Source: an uncultured Eubacteriales bacterium
GTDB taxonomy: Bacteria; Bacillota_A; Clostridia; Christensenellales; Aristaeellaceae
DNA: 16,045 bases
Assembly: GCA_900313545.1 (NCBI GenBank)
Contig: OMRS01000163.1
Span: 1-16,045 of the forward strand
Direction: 5' to 3'
Below are positions 1-7,437 of the stretch, one piece after another; positions within the stretch are counted from its first letter, which is position 1; each line of letters opens with the position of its first letter. The notes under the pieces were generated by a model. The model saw only the letters and a program-made list of their open reading frames with translations. It did no database searches and was not told where the DNA came from. The position numbers were made by a program, and so were the translations under genes.

Positions 1-19
1 ATGTCGGGGACTGTAAAGG

Positions 20-50
20 TCACATTCTTACGATGAAGGTGTGATTTTTT
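20..50 (+). terminator. Weak candidate intrinsic terminator at the left edge
   Basis: TCACA at 20-24 can pair with TGTGA at 40-44, with an inner TTC/GAA step and a GG bulge, and a run of six T follows at 45-50. This polarity fits termination of a plus-strand gene lying left of the window. The stem is short and imperfect, so this is only a candidate. Nothing else is visible in bases 1-73. Confidence 0.3.
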
Positions 51-73
51 CTCTCTGCCGTCTCCCCCTTTTC

Positions 74-883
74 TCACCCCCGGGACTGCAGCCTTCCCCT
101 GTCCTGTCCTCCCGTCTTTTTCCGCTGCTGCCTGTCCGCCATGAGCAGCAGCAGCCTGTCCGGAAGCAGCCGGGGAAGGACCATCGCCAGGCGGTTGAGC
201 AGGCCCGGGACCACCAGAGGCTTTCCCGCCAGGAAGGCCGGAAGCGCCGCATCCGCCACTGCCTCCGGGGTCATCCCCGGAAGGGAGTGCCGGGCGCCTG
301 CCCTGGCATCAAAGCCGCTGCTGACCGGCCCCGGGCACAGGAGCGTCAGCCCCACCGGAACGCCCTTTCGCCGGAGCTCCCCCTGGATCCCCGATACCAG
401 CGCACTTTCATAGGACTTGGTGGCATAGTACACCGCAAAATGCGGGCTTCCCGGAAAAGCTCCCGCGGTGGAGGAAACCGCCAGAATCCTTCCGCTGCCC
501 CGGCGTTCCATCAGGTCAATGGCACAGCGCAGCTGCTGGCTGAAGGCAAGAATATTCACCTGCAGCATGCCCTCCAGGTCCTCCCTTGTCAGGTCCGCAA
601 AGTCCCCCAGGATCCCGTAACCGGCACACAGCACGACCACATCCGGACAGCTTTCCTCCATTTCCCGCACAAGGACTGACCTGCCCTCCGGACTCTGAAG
701 GTCCGCGCTGACGCACCTGCCGCCGCATTTTTTCCGGGTGGATTCCAGATGCTCCGGGTTTCTGCCCGCCAGAATCAGGGAATAGCCCCGCCGGCCCAGT
801 CCCTCGGCCAGGGCGCGTCCAATCCCGGACCCCGCTCCCGTCACCAGTGCCACGCCCCTTTGTCCTTTTCCCGTCTCCCTCAT
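74..883 (-). CDS. Short-chain dehydrogenase/reductase (SDR family)
   Basis: Predicted cytosolic NAD(P)-dependent oxidoreductase of 269 residues, a normal length for a classical SDR. Visible motifs are the nucleotide-binding glycine motif TGAGSGIG (15-22), CAG in place of the usual NAG (86-88), the structural Asn in QVN (108-110), the catalytic Ser in AVSS (135-138) and the YxxxK pair Y152/K156, followed by CPGPV (183-187). The pattern resembles the broad DltE/COG0300 group, so the substrate cannot be named. The C-terminus ends in an unusual basic tail (QQRKK onward). The start at 883 is preferred over an upstream ATG at 925 because GGGGGAGG lies 9 nt before it. It is divergent from the cardiolipin synthase gene across 83 bp. 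The family call is secure; the substrate is unknown. Confidence 0.93.
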   Translation of the reverse strand: MRETGKGQRGVALVTGAGSGIGRALAEGLGRRGYSLILAGRNPEHLESTRKKCGGRCVSADLQSPEGRSVLVREMEESCPDVVVLCAGYGILGDFADLTREDLEGMLQVNILAFSQQLRCAIDLMERRGSGRILAVSSTAGAFPGSPHFAVYYATKSYESALVSGIQGELRRKGVPVGLTLLCPGPVSSGFDARAGARHSLPGMTPEAVADAALPAFLAGKPLVVPGLLNRLAMVLPRLLPDRLLLLMADRQQRKKTGGQDRGRLQSRG

Positions 884-906
884 GTCGCTGCGCCTCCCCC
901 ATGACA

Positions 907-935
907 TTGCAAATCCATGCCGCAAAGTCTATAAT
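907..935 (+). promoter_or_regulatory. Sigma-A type promoter for the cardiolipin synthase gene
   Basis: TTGCAA (907-912) and a perfect TATAAT (930-935) are separated by 17 bp. The implied transcription start near 942 is about 25 nt before the start codon, and AAAGGAG sits between. On the opposite strand the same bases read ATTATAGA, so an overlapping promoter for the divergent SDR gene is possible, but no good -35 is visible for it. Confidence 0.65.
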
Positions 936-966
936 GTCTCCTATCACTGCGAAAGGAGAGCATGCC

Positions 967-2526
967 ATGTCCCGTAAAAAGACGCTTGAAAGAAAGGCCT
1001 ACGTCAAAAATGGTGCTCTCCGTCTGCTGCTGTGCTCCATCGTCATCATCGCGGAGTTTCTGTGGCTTTACATCTATATCGCCAGAATCTCCGTCAACAC
1101 CCCCCTGAATGCATTCCTGCGCTCGGCCGTTTCCCTGCTGATCGCCCTGCTCATCTACGGCCGCCGGGAAAACTCCTCGATGAAAATGCTCTGGCTCTTC
1201 ATCGTCCTCAGCTTCCCGGTCATGGGCATCGTCCTCTACCTGATCGCAGGCCTCTCCGGCGCCACGAGAGCCATGCACCACCGGTTTGAGCAGATCCACC
1301 AGGCCCTGCTTCCCTGGGCCACGGCATCTCCCTCAGCCCTTCCTGACCTTTCCCGGCAGTATCCCCATCTGTCCGGCCAGTTTTACAGTCTGGAGCACCG
1401 CATCGGCTCCCTTACCAGCGGAAATACCCAGGTACGCTTCTTCGGGGATACCGCGGATGCGCTGGAAGTCATGCTTCAGGATCTGTCCCGGGCGGAAAAG
1501 TTCATCTTTATGGAATACCACGCCATCGAGGATGCCCGGGTCTTCTCCCGCATCCATGCGGTACTGGCCGAGCGCGCCGCCGCCGGCGTGGAGGTGCGTC
1601 TGTTCTATGACGACATCGGCTCCATCTTCTTCATCAATACGGACTTTGCAGACCGCATGGAGCAGGACGGCATCCACTGCCGCTACTTCAATCCCATGCT
1701 CCCCCTGGTCAATTTCTTCATGAACCACCGGGACCACCGGAAAATCACGGTCATCGACGGACGCATCGGATACACGGGCGGCTACAATCTGGCGGATGAG
1801 TATTTCCACCTGACCGAGCCCTACGGGTACTGGAAGGACTCCGGCGTCCGCCTGGAGGGCGGCGCCGTCGCCTCCATGACCGCACTGTTTCTGGAAATGT
1901 GGAACGCCATCCGCAGCCATGACGAGGATGACGCTGAATTCTCCCGTTATTTCCCCGCGGCCGACTTCCCCGAAGCCCAGGGCTACGTGCTTGCCTACGG
2001 CGAATCCCCCCTGGACGCCCTCAACACCGCCGAGGACGTGTTCATCAACCTGCTCGCAGGTGCCCAGAAGTACGCCTGGTTCACCACGCCCTACCTGATC
2101 CTCACCGATGAAATGGCCCGCGCCCTGGTGCTCGCCGCGGGGCGCGGCGTGGACGTGCGCATTATCACACCGAACATTCCGGACAAGAAGCTGACCTTCC
2201 GGGTCACCCGATCCTACTACCGTGAGCTGGTGTCCGGCGGTGTCCGGATCTACGAATACACTCCGGGGTTCATTCACGCCAAGCAGTGCGTCAGCGATGA
2301 CCTGGTCGCCATCTGCGGGACGATCAACCTGGATTACCGCTCGCTGTACCATCACTTTGAAAACGGCGTGCTGATGCTCAACACCCCGGCGGTCACGGAT
2401 ATCCGGGAAGACTTCGTCCATCTGTTCTCCCAGAGCCACGAGGTCACCGCCCGCTACCTCTCCAGGACCTCCTTCCCTTTCCGCCTGCGCGACGCGCTCC
2501 TGCACCTCATTGCGCCGCTCCTGTAG
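967..2526 (+). CDS. cls: Cardiolipin synthase (phospholipase D superfamily)
   Basis: Membrane enzyme that condenses two phosphatidylglycerol molecules to cardiolipin and glycerol. The protein has 519 residues, close to the usual 480-510. Three hydrophobic N-terminal segments (about 17-38, 51-64 and 74-97) match the Cls N-terminal membrane region. Two PLD HxKxxxxD motifs follow: H257/K259/D264 with the GYTGGYN continuation, and H437/K439/D444 followed by CGTINLDYRS. The start at 967 is set by AGGAG 8 nt upstream and the promoter just before it. The last 20 bp overlap the 3' end of the convergent phosphoesterase gene. Both catalytic motifs are intact, so the enzyme should be active. The Cls assignment rests on membrane segments plus two HKD motifs in the usual order. 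Confidence 0.95.
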   Translation: MSRKKTLERKAYVKNGALRLLLCSIVIIAEFLWLYIYIARISVNTPLNAFLRSAVSLLIALLIYGRRENSSMKMLWLFIVLSFPVMGIVLYLIAGLSGATRAMHHRFEQIHQALLPWATASPSALPDLSRQYPHLSGQFYSLEHRIGSLTSGNTQVRFFGDTADALEVMLQDLSRAEKFIFMEYHAIEDARVFSRIHAVLAERAAAGVEVRLFYDDIGSIFFINTDFADRMEQDGIHCRYFNPMLPLVNFFMNHRDHRKITVIDGRIGYTGGYNLADEYFHLTEPYGYWKDSGVRLEGGAVASMTALFLEMWNAIRSHDEDDAEFSRYFPAADFPEAQGYVLAYGESPLDALNTAEDVFINLLAGAQKYAWFTTPYLILTDEMARALVLAAGRGVDVRIITPNIPDKKLTFRVTRSYYRELVSGGVRIYEYTPGFIHAKQCVSDDLVAICGTINLDYRSLYHHFENGVLMLNTPAVTDIREDFVHLFSQSHEVTARYLSRTSFPFRLRDALLHLIAPLL

Positions 2527-3604
2527 CGCTCAGCTGCAGCTGCACCCGCCGCACGTCCGGTCCCGGCTGCGAGAGCACCCCCAGAATCCAGTCCCGCACC
2601 ACGCTGCGCACCTGGGCCTCCCGCCAGACCTGGGCTGCCGGATCGCGAAGCAGCTGCTCCCCCTTTTCACCGGCGGCCCCCTCCATATAGGTCATGAAGG
2701 CCTCCTCAAACCATGCGACGGCTGCCTCATTGCCCTCGCCCGAAGTCCCTTCAAGGGCTGAGCGTCCCATGCGCCGCGCCATCTCCTTCGTATCGCTGTG
2801 CAGCCGTTCCGCCTCCCGGCTTCCCTCGGCATGCAGGGGTCGGACCCGGTAGACTTCCTCTCCGGTATCCACCTCGCCCATCCACGCGGGATATCCGCCG
2901 GGAGTGCCCACACAGATTTGCACGAGTCCGTTTTCTTCCACCGCATAGTTGTTGTGGCGGTGTCCGCACACGTACAGGGAGATGCCCGCTTCCCGCAGAA
3001 GGTCCGTCAGCGCGTCGGCATTCTGCGTCCTGTCCGTGCCGCCCGAACCGTCCAGCAGCGGATGGTGGCCGCAGCAGACCACCTTCTGCCCCTTCAGCTT
3101 CGGGAGCAGTTCCCTGAGCCATTTCAGCAGGTCCTCTGAAATGCGCCCCCGGGTCACCGTTTCATTCTGATAGGCATTGGTATCCAGCATCAGCAAAATG
3201 GTGCCCTCCCCGGTTCTTGCCGCATAGCTGACCGAGGACGGGTCCCGGGAAAAGGCCGTTTCCGCACTCCAGGGCCCAAACATCCTCAGAAATCCCTCCG
3301 TGTCCATTTCCAGGCTGTAGTCGTGGTTTCCCGGGATCACATAAACCGGTTTGTCCAGTGTCCTCAGAAACTGCACAAAGCGCCGATGCTCCTCCAGATG
3401 CCCGCTGTTGGCCTCATCCCCCAGAAACAGCACGCCGTCACTGTCCTGTACCTGCAGGGCAATCGCCTGCAGCACCGGATCCGTCGTTTCCGTACCGGAG
3501 GTCAGATGCAGATCCGTGGTCACCAGCAGTTTTTCTGCCAGTCCCGCCGCCGTCACTGCTGCAAACAGAATCAGCAGCCAAAGTCCATTGCGTATTCTTC
3601 TCAT
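2507..3604 (-). CDS. Exported calcineurin-like metallophosphoesterase
   Basis: Predicted metal-dependent phosphoesterase of 365 residues. The N-terminus has a basic start and a hydrophobic core (about 7-22) ending in AGLA, so it is probably secreted or membrane-anchored. The five metallophosphoesterase blocks are present in order: DLH (D31, H33), GDE (62-64), GNHD (92-95), GHHP (179-182) and GHRH (214-217). The C-terminal 100 or so residues after the catalytic domain are helical-looking and not recognised. The start at 3604 is chosen because AAAGGA lies 8 nt upstream and the signal peptide begins there; the reading frame is open further upstream but that part does not look coding. It is divergent from the acetyltransferase gene by 78 bp, with no clear promoter visible. 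The substrate is unknown. Confidence 0.9.
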   Translation of the reverse strand: MRRIRNGLWLLILFAAVTAAGLAEKLLVTTDLHLTSGTETTDPVLQAIALQVQDSDGVLFLGDEANSGHLEEHRRFVQFLRTLDKPVYVIPGNHDYSLEMDTEGFLRMFGPWSAETAFSRDPSSVSYAARTGEGTILLMLDTNAYQNETVTRGRISEDLLKWLRELLPKLKGQKVVCCGHHPLLDGSGGTDRTQNADALTDLLREAGISLYVCGHRHNNYAVEENGLVQICVGTPGGYPAWMGEVDTGEEVYRVRPLHAEGSREAERLHSDTKEMARRMGRSALEGTSGEGNEAAVAWFEEAFMTYMEGAAGEKGEQLLRDPAAQVWREAQVRSVVRDWILGVLSQPGPDVRRVQLQLSATGAAQ

Positions 3605-3682
3605 CCGCTCATTCCTTTCCTGTCCGCTCTCCTGCGGTGCTCCCGCCCCGTTCATCATTTCCAGTTCCAAGGAGGACGTCCC

Positions 3683-4204
3683 ATGATCCGCCCTGCCACA
3701 GAAGCTGACCTTCCCGGGATTTCCCGCATCTATGACGCCATTCACGACCTGGAGGCCGCAGGCCGGATCACCACCGGCTGGCTGCGGGGGATCTATCCCA
3801 CCCTTGCCACCGCGCACGCCGCGCTGGAGGAAGGGGACCTCTATGTCATGGAAGCGGATGGCCGTGTGGCGGCTTCCGCGCGCATCAACACCTGTCAGGT
3901 CCCGGAATATGACCAGGCCTCCTGGCAGATTCCCGCGAAGAAGGACACCGCACTGGTCCTGCACACCCTCACCGTGGATCCCGCCCTCAGCCGGCAGGGG
4001 CTGGCACGCAGGTTCATCGCCTTTTATGAGGAGGAGGCCCGGCGCCGGGGGCTGCGGGCACTTCGCATGGACACCAATGCACGCAACCTGGTCGCCCGGC
4101 GTCTGTATGCCTCCCTGGGGTACCGGGAAGCCGGCATTGTCCCCTGCGTCTTCAACGGCATCCCCGGCGTCCAGCTGGTATGCCTGGAAAAAGCCGCCTT
4201 CTGA
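3683..4204 (+). CDS. GNAT-family N-acetyltransferase
   Basis: Cytosolic acetyl-CoA dependent acyltransferase of 173 residues, typical for a single GNAT domain. The protein starts with the common MIRPATEADLPGI opening. Motif A is seen as LHTLTVDPALSRQGLARR (93-110), where QGLA corresponds to the acetyl-CoA pyrophosphate-binding Q/RxxGxG/A turn, and motif B as DTNARNLVARRLYASLGY (130-147). The start at 3683 is backed by AAGGAGG 7 nt upstream. The HD-domain gene follows after 32 nt on the same strand, so the two may be co-transcribed. The acceptor substrate (small molecule or protein amine) cannot be told from the sequence. Confidence 0.92.
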   Translation: MIRPATEADLPGISRIYDAIHDLEAAGRITTGWLRGIYPTLATAHAALEEGDLYVMEADGRVAASARINTCQVPEYDQASWQIPAKKDTALVLHTLTVDPALSRQGLARRFIAFYEEEARRRGLRALRMDTNARNLVARRLYASLGYREAGIVPCVFNGIPGVQLVCLEKAAF

Positions 4205-4236
4205 ACTTTCCGCTTGATAAACAGGAGAACCCTTTC

Positions 4237-4683
4237 ATGAAACTCACCGACAAACACCGTTTTGCCGCGCTCATCCGGCCCCTTTCCCGCTCCCGGGAGG
4301 CGCTGCGGATGAAGCGTTTCATCCAGCATGGCAGCATCACCACCTTTGACCATTGCATGGCGGTTGCCCGCAGGAGCTTTGCCATTTCCCGCGCGCTGCA
4401 CCTGCGCATCAATGAATCCGCACTGGTCCGCGGCGCGTTCCTGCACGATTACTTTCTCTATGACTGGCACCACAGCGGGGACCATCTGCACGGTCTGCAC
4501 CATCCTGAACTCGCCGTGCGCAACGCCTCCCGGGATTTTCACATCACCCGAAAGGAAGCCGGCATCATCCGCACCCACATGTGGCCGCTGACCCTCTTCC
4601 ATGTTCCCGCATCCCTTGAAGCATTTGTGGTCTGCATTGCCGACAAGCTCTGCGCCCTTTCCGAAACCCTCCACCGCCGCTGA
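4237..4683 (+). CDS. Small HD-domain hydrolase (predicted phosphohydrolase)
   Basis: A 148-residue protein containing a compact HD domain. Likely metal ligands are H39, the H70-D71 pair in FLHDYFLYDWH, and the late Asp in ADK (D136), with a His-rich insertion (HHSGDHLHGLHHP, 78-90) between. Families with this layout (HD-domain proteins of Clostridia with an N-terminal HGxxxxxxHC segment) are annotated as HD superfamily phosphohydrolases of unknown substrate. The start at 4237 is taken for AGGAG about 9 nt upstream; an upstream in-frame ATG at 4180 lies inside the acetyltransferase gene and has no obvious ribosome site. The gene probably shares a transcript with the acetyltransferase and is followed by a strong hairpin. 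Confidence 0.85.
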   Translation: MKLTDKHRFAALIRPLSRSREALRMKRFIQHGSITTFDHCMAVARRSFAISRALHLRINESALVRGAFLHDYFLYDWHHSGDHLHGLHHPELAVRNASRDFHITRKEAGIIRTHMWPLTLFHVPASLEAFVVCIADKLCALSETLHRR

Positions 4684-4701
4684 TCCCCGCATGGCATGAA
4701 G

Positions 4702-4739
4702 ACAGGCAGATCCCGGAAGTTTTTCCGGGATCTGCCTGT
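4702..4739. terminator. 17-bp perfect hairpin between convergent genes
   Basis: Bases 4702-4718 pair perfectly with 4723-4739 around a 4-nt loop (GTTT). It lies between the ends of the HD-domain gene (plus) and the aldo/keto reductase (minus), the usual place for a shared terminator. Neither side has a proper T tract, so termination is inferred from position and stem strength. Confidence 0.55.
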
Positions 4740-4782
4740 TCGTGTCCGCATGTTCCGGTCTTGCGGCGCTGCCCCGCCGCCG

Positions 4783-5758
4783 TTACCACTGCGGGTGAAT
4801 CACGTCCCTCAGAAGCCGGTCGTACACCCGGGTTACCGCCGCCATCTGCTCATCGGTCAGCGGCGGAAGATTGGCAGCCTGCACGTTGCCCGTCACCTGG
4901 GAGGCACGGCTGGCTCCCGGAATGACCACGCTGATTTCAGGATGCATCAGCACCCAGCGGATGGCGATGGGCGCCAGCTGGTCCGTTCCAAAGATTCCCT
5001 TGATCTCCTCCACCGCCTCCAGCCCCAGTTCATAGGGTACGCCTGAAAAGGTCTCCCCCTTGTCAAATGATGCGCCTTCCCGGTTGAAGGAACGGTGATC
5101 CTTGGGACCGAATGTGGATTCCCTGCTCAGTTTTCCGGTGAGCAGTCCGCTGGCCAGCGGCACCCGCGCAATGACTCCCACGTTCTTTTCCTTTGCCCGG
5201 GGCAGCAGCTCATCCATGGGCTTGAGGCGGAACATGTTGAAAACGACCTCGATCGCCGCCACATCGTATTCCATGGCCGCCAGCCCCTCGCTGACCTTCT
5301 CGATGCTCATGCCGTAATCCGCGATATTGCCCATCCTGCGCTGTCTCTGCAGTTCCGAAAAGATATCGTCCCACGCATACACCGGGGGAGGCGGGCAGTG
5401 CAGCAGCACCAGATCCAGGCGCTGCACCTTCAGGCGCTGCAGGCTTCCTTCGATAAATTCCGCAATGGCTTCCGGGGTATACCTTTCAGCCGTATGCGGG
5501 TTCACTTCCGCACTTGGTGGTGACATAGAACCTGCCGGGACGGGTGCGGATGTACTCCCCGATGGCCTCCTCGCTGCGTCCGCCGTTGTACACGTCCGCC
5601 GTGTCGATGAAGGTGATGCCCGCTTCATCCGCGGTCTCCAGAATCCTGAGGGCTTCTTCGCGGTTGAAAGGATCTCCCCAGCGCGTTCCCAGCTGCCAGG
5701 TTCCAAGGCCGATTTCACTGACTTTCCTTCCGGTTGCGCCAAACTCCCTGACAATCAT
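4783..5758 (-). pseudogene. Aldo/keto reductase, interrupted by a frameshift
   Basis: NADPH-dependent aldo/keto reductase family, about 325 codons when both frames are joined, the usual length. The first frame (5758 to about 5507) encodes MIVREFGATGRKVSEIGLGTW onward with D52 and Y57 of the catalytic tetrad (DTADVYNGGRSEEAIGEY) and K82 in VTTKCG; it then reads four more codons past the break and stops at 5486-5488. The second frame resumes at about 5505 with VNPHTAERYTPEAI, contains the catalytic His in LLHCPPPPVY, and runs to 4783, ending IHPQW. The join lies at 5503-5509, where the local sequence behaves like a +1 insertion or a -2/-5 deletion; relatives usually have one or two Arg here. 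No homopolymer is present at the break. The start is supported by GGAGG 8 nt upstream. It is either a recent pseudogene or a sequence error. Confidence 0.85.
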
Positions 5759-5785
5759 TCCGTTTCCCTCCGTCATCGTTATTTG

Positions 5786-5826
5786 AGGCAGGAGCGCTGC
5801 ACGCTGTGCAGCGCTCCTGCCTTTTT
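5786..5826 (+). terminator. 17-bp perfect hairpin with T tract, read on the plus strand
   Basis: Bases 5786-5802 pair perfectly with 5806-5822 around a 3-nt loop, followed by TTTT (5823-5826). It sits between the HAD gene's stop (5837) and the reductase's start (5758), both on the minus strand. The T tract, however, follows the stem only in the plus direction; on the minus strand the stem is preceded by A residues and followed by CAAATAAC. It probably separates the two transcription units and may also stop antisense transcription from the left. Confidence 0.6.
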
Positions 5827-5836
5827 GACTCTCCGG

Positions 5837-6502
5837 TCATTTCCTTTCCGTCTGCTCTCTGGCCAGCTCCAGCAGGGCTTTCAGGTCCGGCAGCACCCTG
5901 GCCAGCGTCCTCATCTCGTCCGTGGCCGGCAGCAGGTCCGGAATCATGAACACCTGCATCCCGGCAGCCGCGCCGGCACGCACCCCGTTATAGGAATCCT
6001 CCACCACCCAGCACTCCTGCGGCAGCATGCCCAGTCTGGCGGCACACACCTCAAAAATCTCCGGGTCCGGTTTGGACCGGCTGACCTGGTCCCCGCCCAC
6101 GATCACGTCAAAGTCCCCGAGAATCCCTGAAGCGGCCAGTTCCTCCCGGACAACCCCGGTTTCCGTGGAGCTGGCCAGTCCCGTGGGAATGCCCTGCTCC
6201 CTGAGCCATGTGAGAATTTCCCGGGTTCCCGGTTTCAGGGGGATCCCGGCCATGGCGATCTTCCGGTAAAGCTCCTTCGAGGAAGCAAGCAGCCTGTCAT
6301 AGTCAAATCCCGGCATATCCCCGCACCTGGCGCACACGATTTCCCTGCTCTTTGCGGAATTGGTGCCGATGATTTCCATCACCGCCCTGTGCAGGCGGTC
6401 ATGTTCAAGGCCCATCCGGGCTCCGGCATCGTCCCAGCATTTCCTGCTGTAGGGCTCCGAGTCAAGAATCACGCCGTCCATGTCAAAAATCACACATTTC
6501 AT
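5837..6502 (-). CDS. HAD-superfamily phosphatase/phosphomutase (subfamily IA), last gene of the nan operon
   Basis: A 221-residue cytosolic hydrolase of the beta-phosphoglucomutase-like group. Motif I is DMDGVILDSE with nucleophile D7 and D9, motif II is ASST (110-113), the motif III lysine is K144 in SKPDPEIFE, and motif IV is VVEDSYNG (E168, D169). A helical cap lies between about residues 17 and 85. The start codon overlaps the kinase stop by 4 bp (ATGA at 6499-6502), so it is translationally coupled to the sugar kinase. This suggests a role connected with amino-sugar phosphates, for example removing a toxic phosphorylated intermediate or side product. The sequence alone cannot tell a sugar phosphatase from a phosphoglucomutase. 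Confidence 0.9.
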   Translation of the reverse strand: MKCVIFDMDGVILDSEPYSRKCWDDAGARMGLEHDRLHRAVMEIIGTNSAKSREIVCARCGDMPGFDYDRLLASSKELYRKIAMAGIPLKPGTREILTWLREQGIPTGLASSTETGVVREELAASGILGDFDVIVGGDQVSRSKPDPEIFEVCAARLGMLPQECWVVEDSYNGVRAGAAAGMQVFMIPDLLPATDEMRTLARVLPDLKALLELAREQTERK

Positions 6503-7437
6503 GTCTTCTGTTCCCCTTCCCGCAGCATGAAAAACCGGACGGCTCCGATCATTCCCGCGTCATTTCCAAGTTCTGCGCGCACCAGGCGGAGCCCTTCCGC
6601 AAAGCGGGGCATGACTCCGCGCAGCACCCGCTCCCGCAGGGGCTGCATGAGCAGCGTTTCCTGCTCGCTGACGCCGCCGCCCACCACCAGCAGGCGGGGA
6701 TTGAAGATATGGACCAGACCCGTCAGGCCCGCGGCGATGTCGTCAATCCAGCGGTCCAGGACCACCTGCACCGCCTCCTCCCCGGCCTCGGCCCGCTCAA
6801 AGAGCTTGCGTCCGTTGAGTCCGGTCTCCCCCAGCAGCATTTCCGCTTCATGGACCAGCGCGCTGGTGCTGGCGTAGCTTTCATAACATCCCCGCTTCCC
6901 GCAGGCGCATGGCGCCCCGTCCTGGTACAGGGTGAAATGCCCCAGCTCCCCGGCAATGCCCCGGGAGCCGCCGTAGAGCTCGCCGTTCATGATGATCCCG
7001 CCGCCGACCCCGGTTCCAAGGGTGATCATGATGACATCCTGTTCACCCCGGGCAGCCCCCCGGAAATGCTCCCCGAGAACTGCCGCATTGGCGTCATTGA
7101 GGGCCGCCGTGGGAATCCCGAAGGCCGCCTGCATCTCCCGCACAATCTGGCCGCCTTCATAATTGCGGATCTTGCCGTTGGTGCCGATGATCACGCCTGT
7201 CCGGTCATCCACCTGTCCGGTCGCCGACACGCCGATGCCCCGGATCCCTTCGCGCTCCTCCCCCATAAAGACACCGGCTTCCCGGATCACGGTCTCCAGA
7301 ATGGGCGTCCTGTAGGCATCCTGGTCCACCGGCGCCTCTCCCTTTCTCAGAATCCGGCCGTTCTGGTCCACGATGCCCATTTTCACACTGCTGCCGCCGA
7401 TATCCAGTCCCAGATACACGCTGCCCGCTCCTCTCAT
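6499..7437 (-). CDS. nanK: ROK-family sugar kinase, probable N-acetylmannosamine kinase
   Basis: ATP-dependent kinase of the ROK family, 312 residues. The phosphate-binding motif LGLDIGGSSVKMG (9-21), the catalytic Asp in LNDANAA (D115), the LGTGVGGGI loop (140-148) and the ROK zinc signature GELGH...CACGKRGCYE (H167, C177, C179, C184) are all present. Glucokinases share these motifs; the ManNAc kinase assignment rests on its place directly after nanE in a locus with nanA. It would convert ManNAc to ManNAc-6-P. Its ATG overlaps the nanE stop (ATGA, 7434-7437). A GTG six codons inside (7417-7419) has AGGAG 8 nt before it and would give a more usual N-terminus, so the true start may be at 7419. 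Confidence 0.88.
   Translation of the reverse strand: MRGAGSVYLGLDIGGSSVKMGIVDQNGRILRKGEAPVDQDAYRTPILETVIREAGVFMGEEREGIRGIGVSATGQVDDRTGVIIGTNGKIRNYEGGQIVREMQAAFGIPTAALNDANAAVLGEHFRGAARGEQDVIMITLGTGVGGGIIMNGELYGGSRGIAGELGHFTLYQDGAPCACGKRGCYESYASTSALVHEAEMLLGETGLNGRKLFERAEAGEEAVQVVLDRWIDDIAAGLTGLVHIFNPRLLVVGGGVSEQETLLMQPLRERVLRGVMPRFAEGLRLVRAELGNDAGMIGAVRFFMLREGEQKT

Noticed and set aside
933..944. 12-mer AATGTCTCCTAT shared with 8913-8924, both near promoters
   Set aside because: Several 12-mer coincidences are expected in 16 kb. The two copies sit in different positions relative to their promoters, so a shared operator is not supported.
1333..2505. 390-codon open frame on the minus strand opposite the cardiolipin synthase gene
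   Set aside because: It is an antisense shadow of a gene with clear catalytic motifs. Its translation is rich in Gly, Val, Asp and His with no domain, a usual effect of GC-rich codon use.
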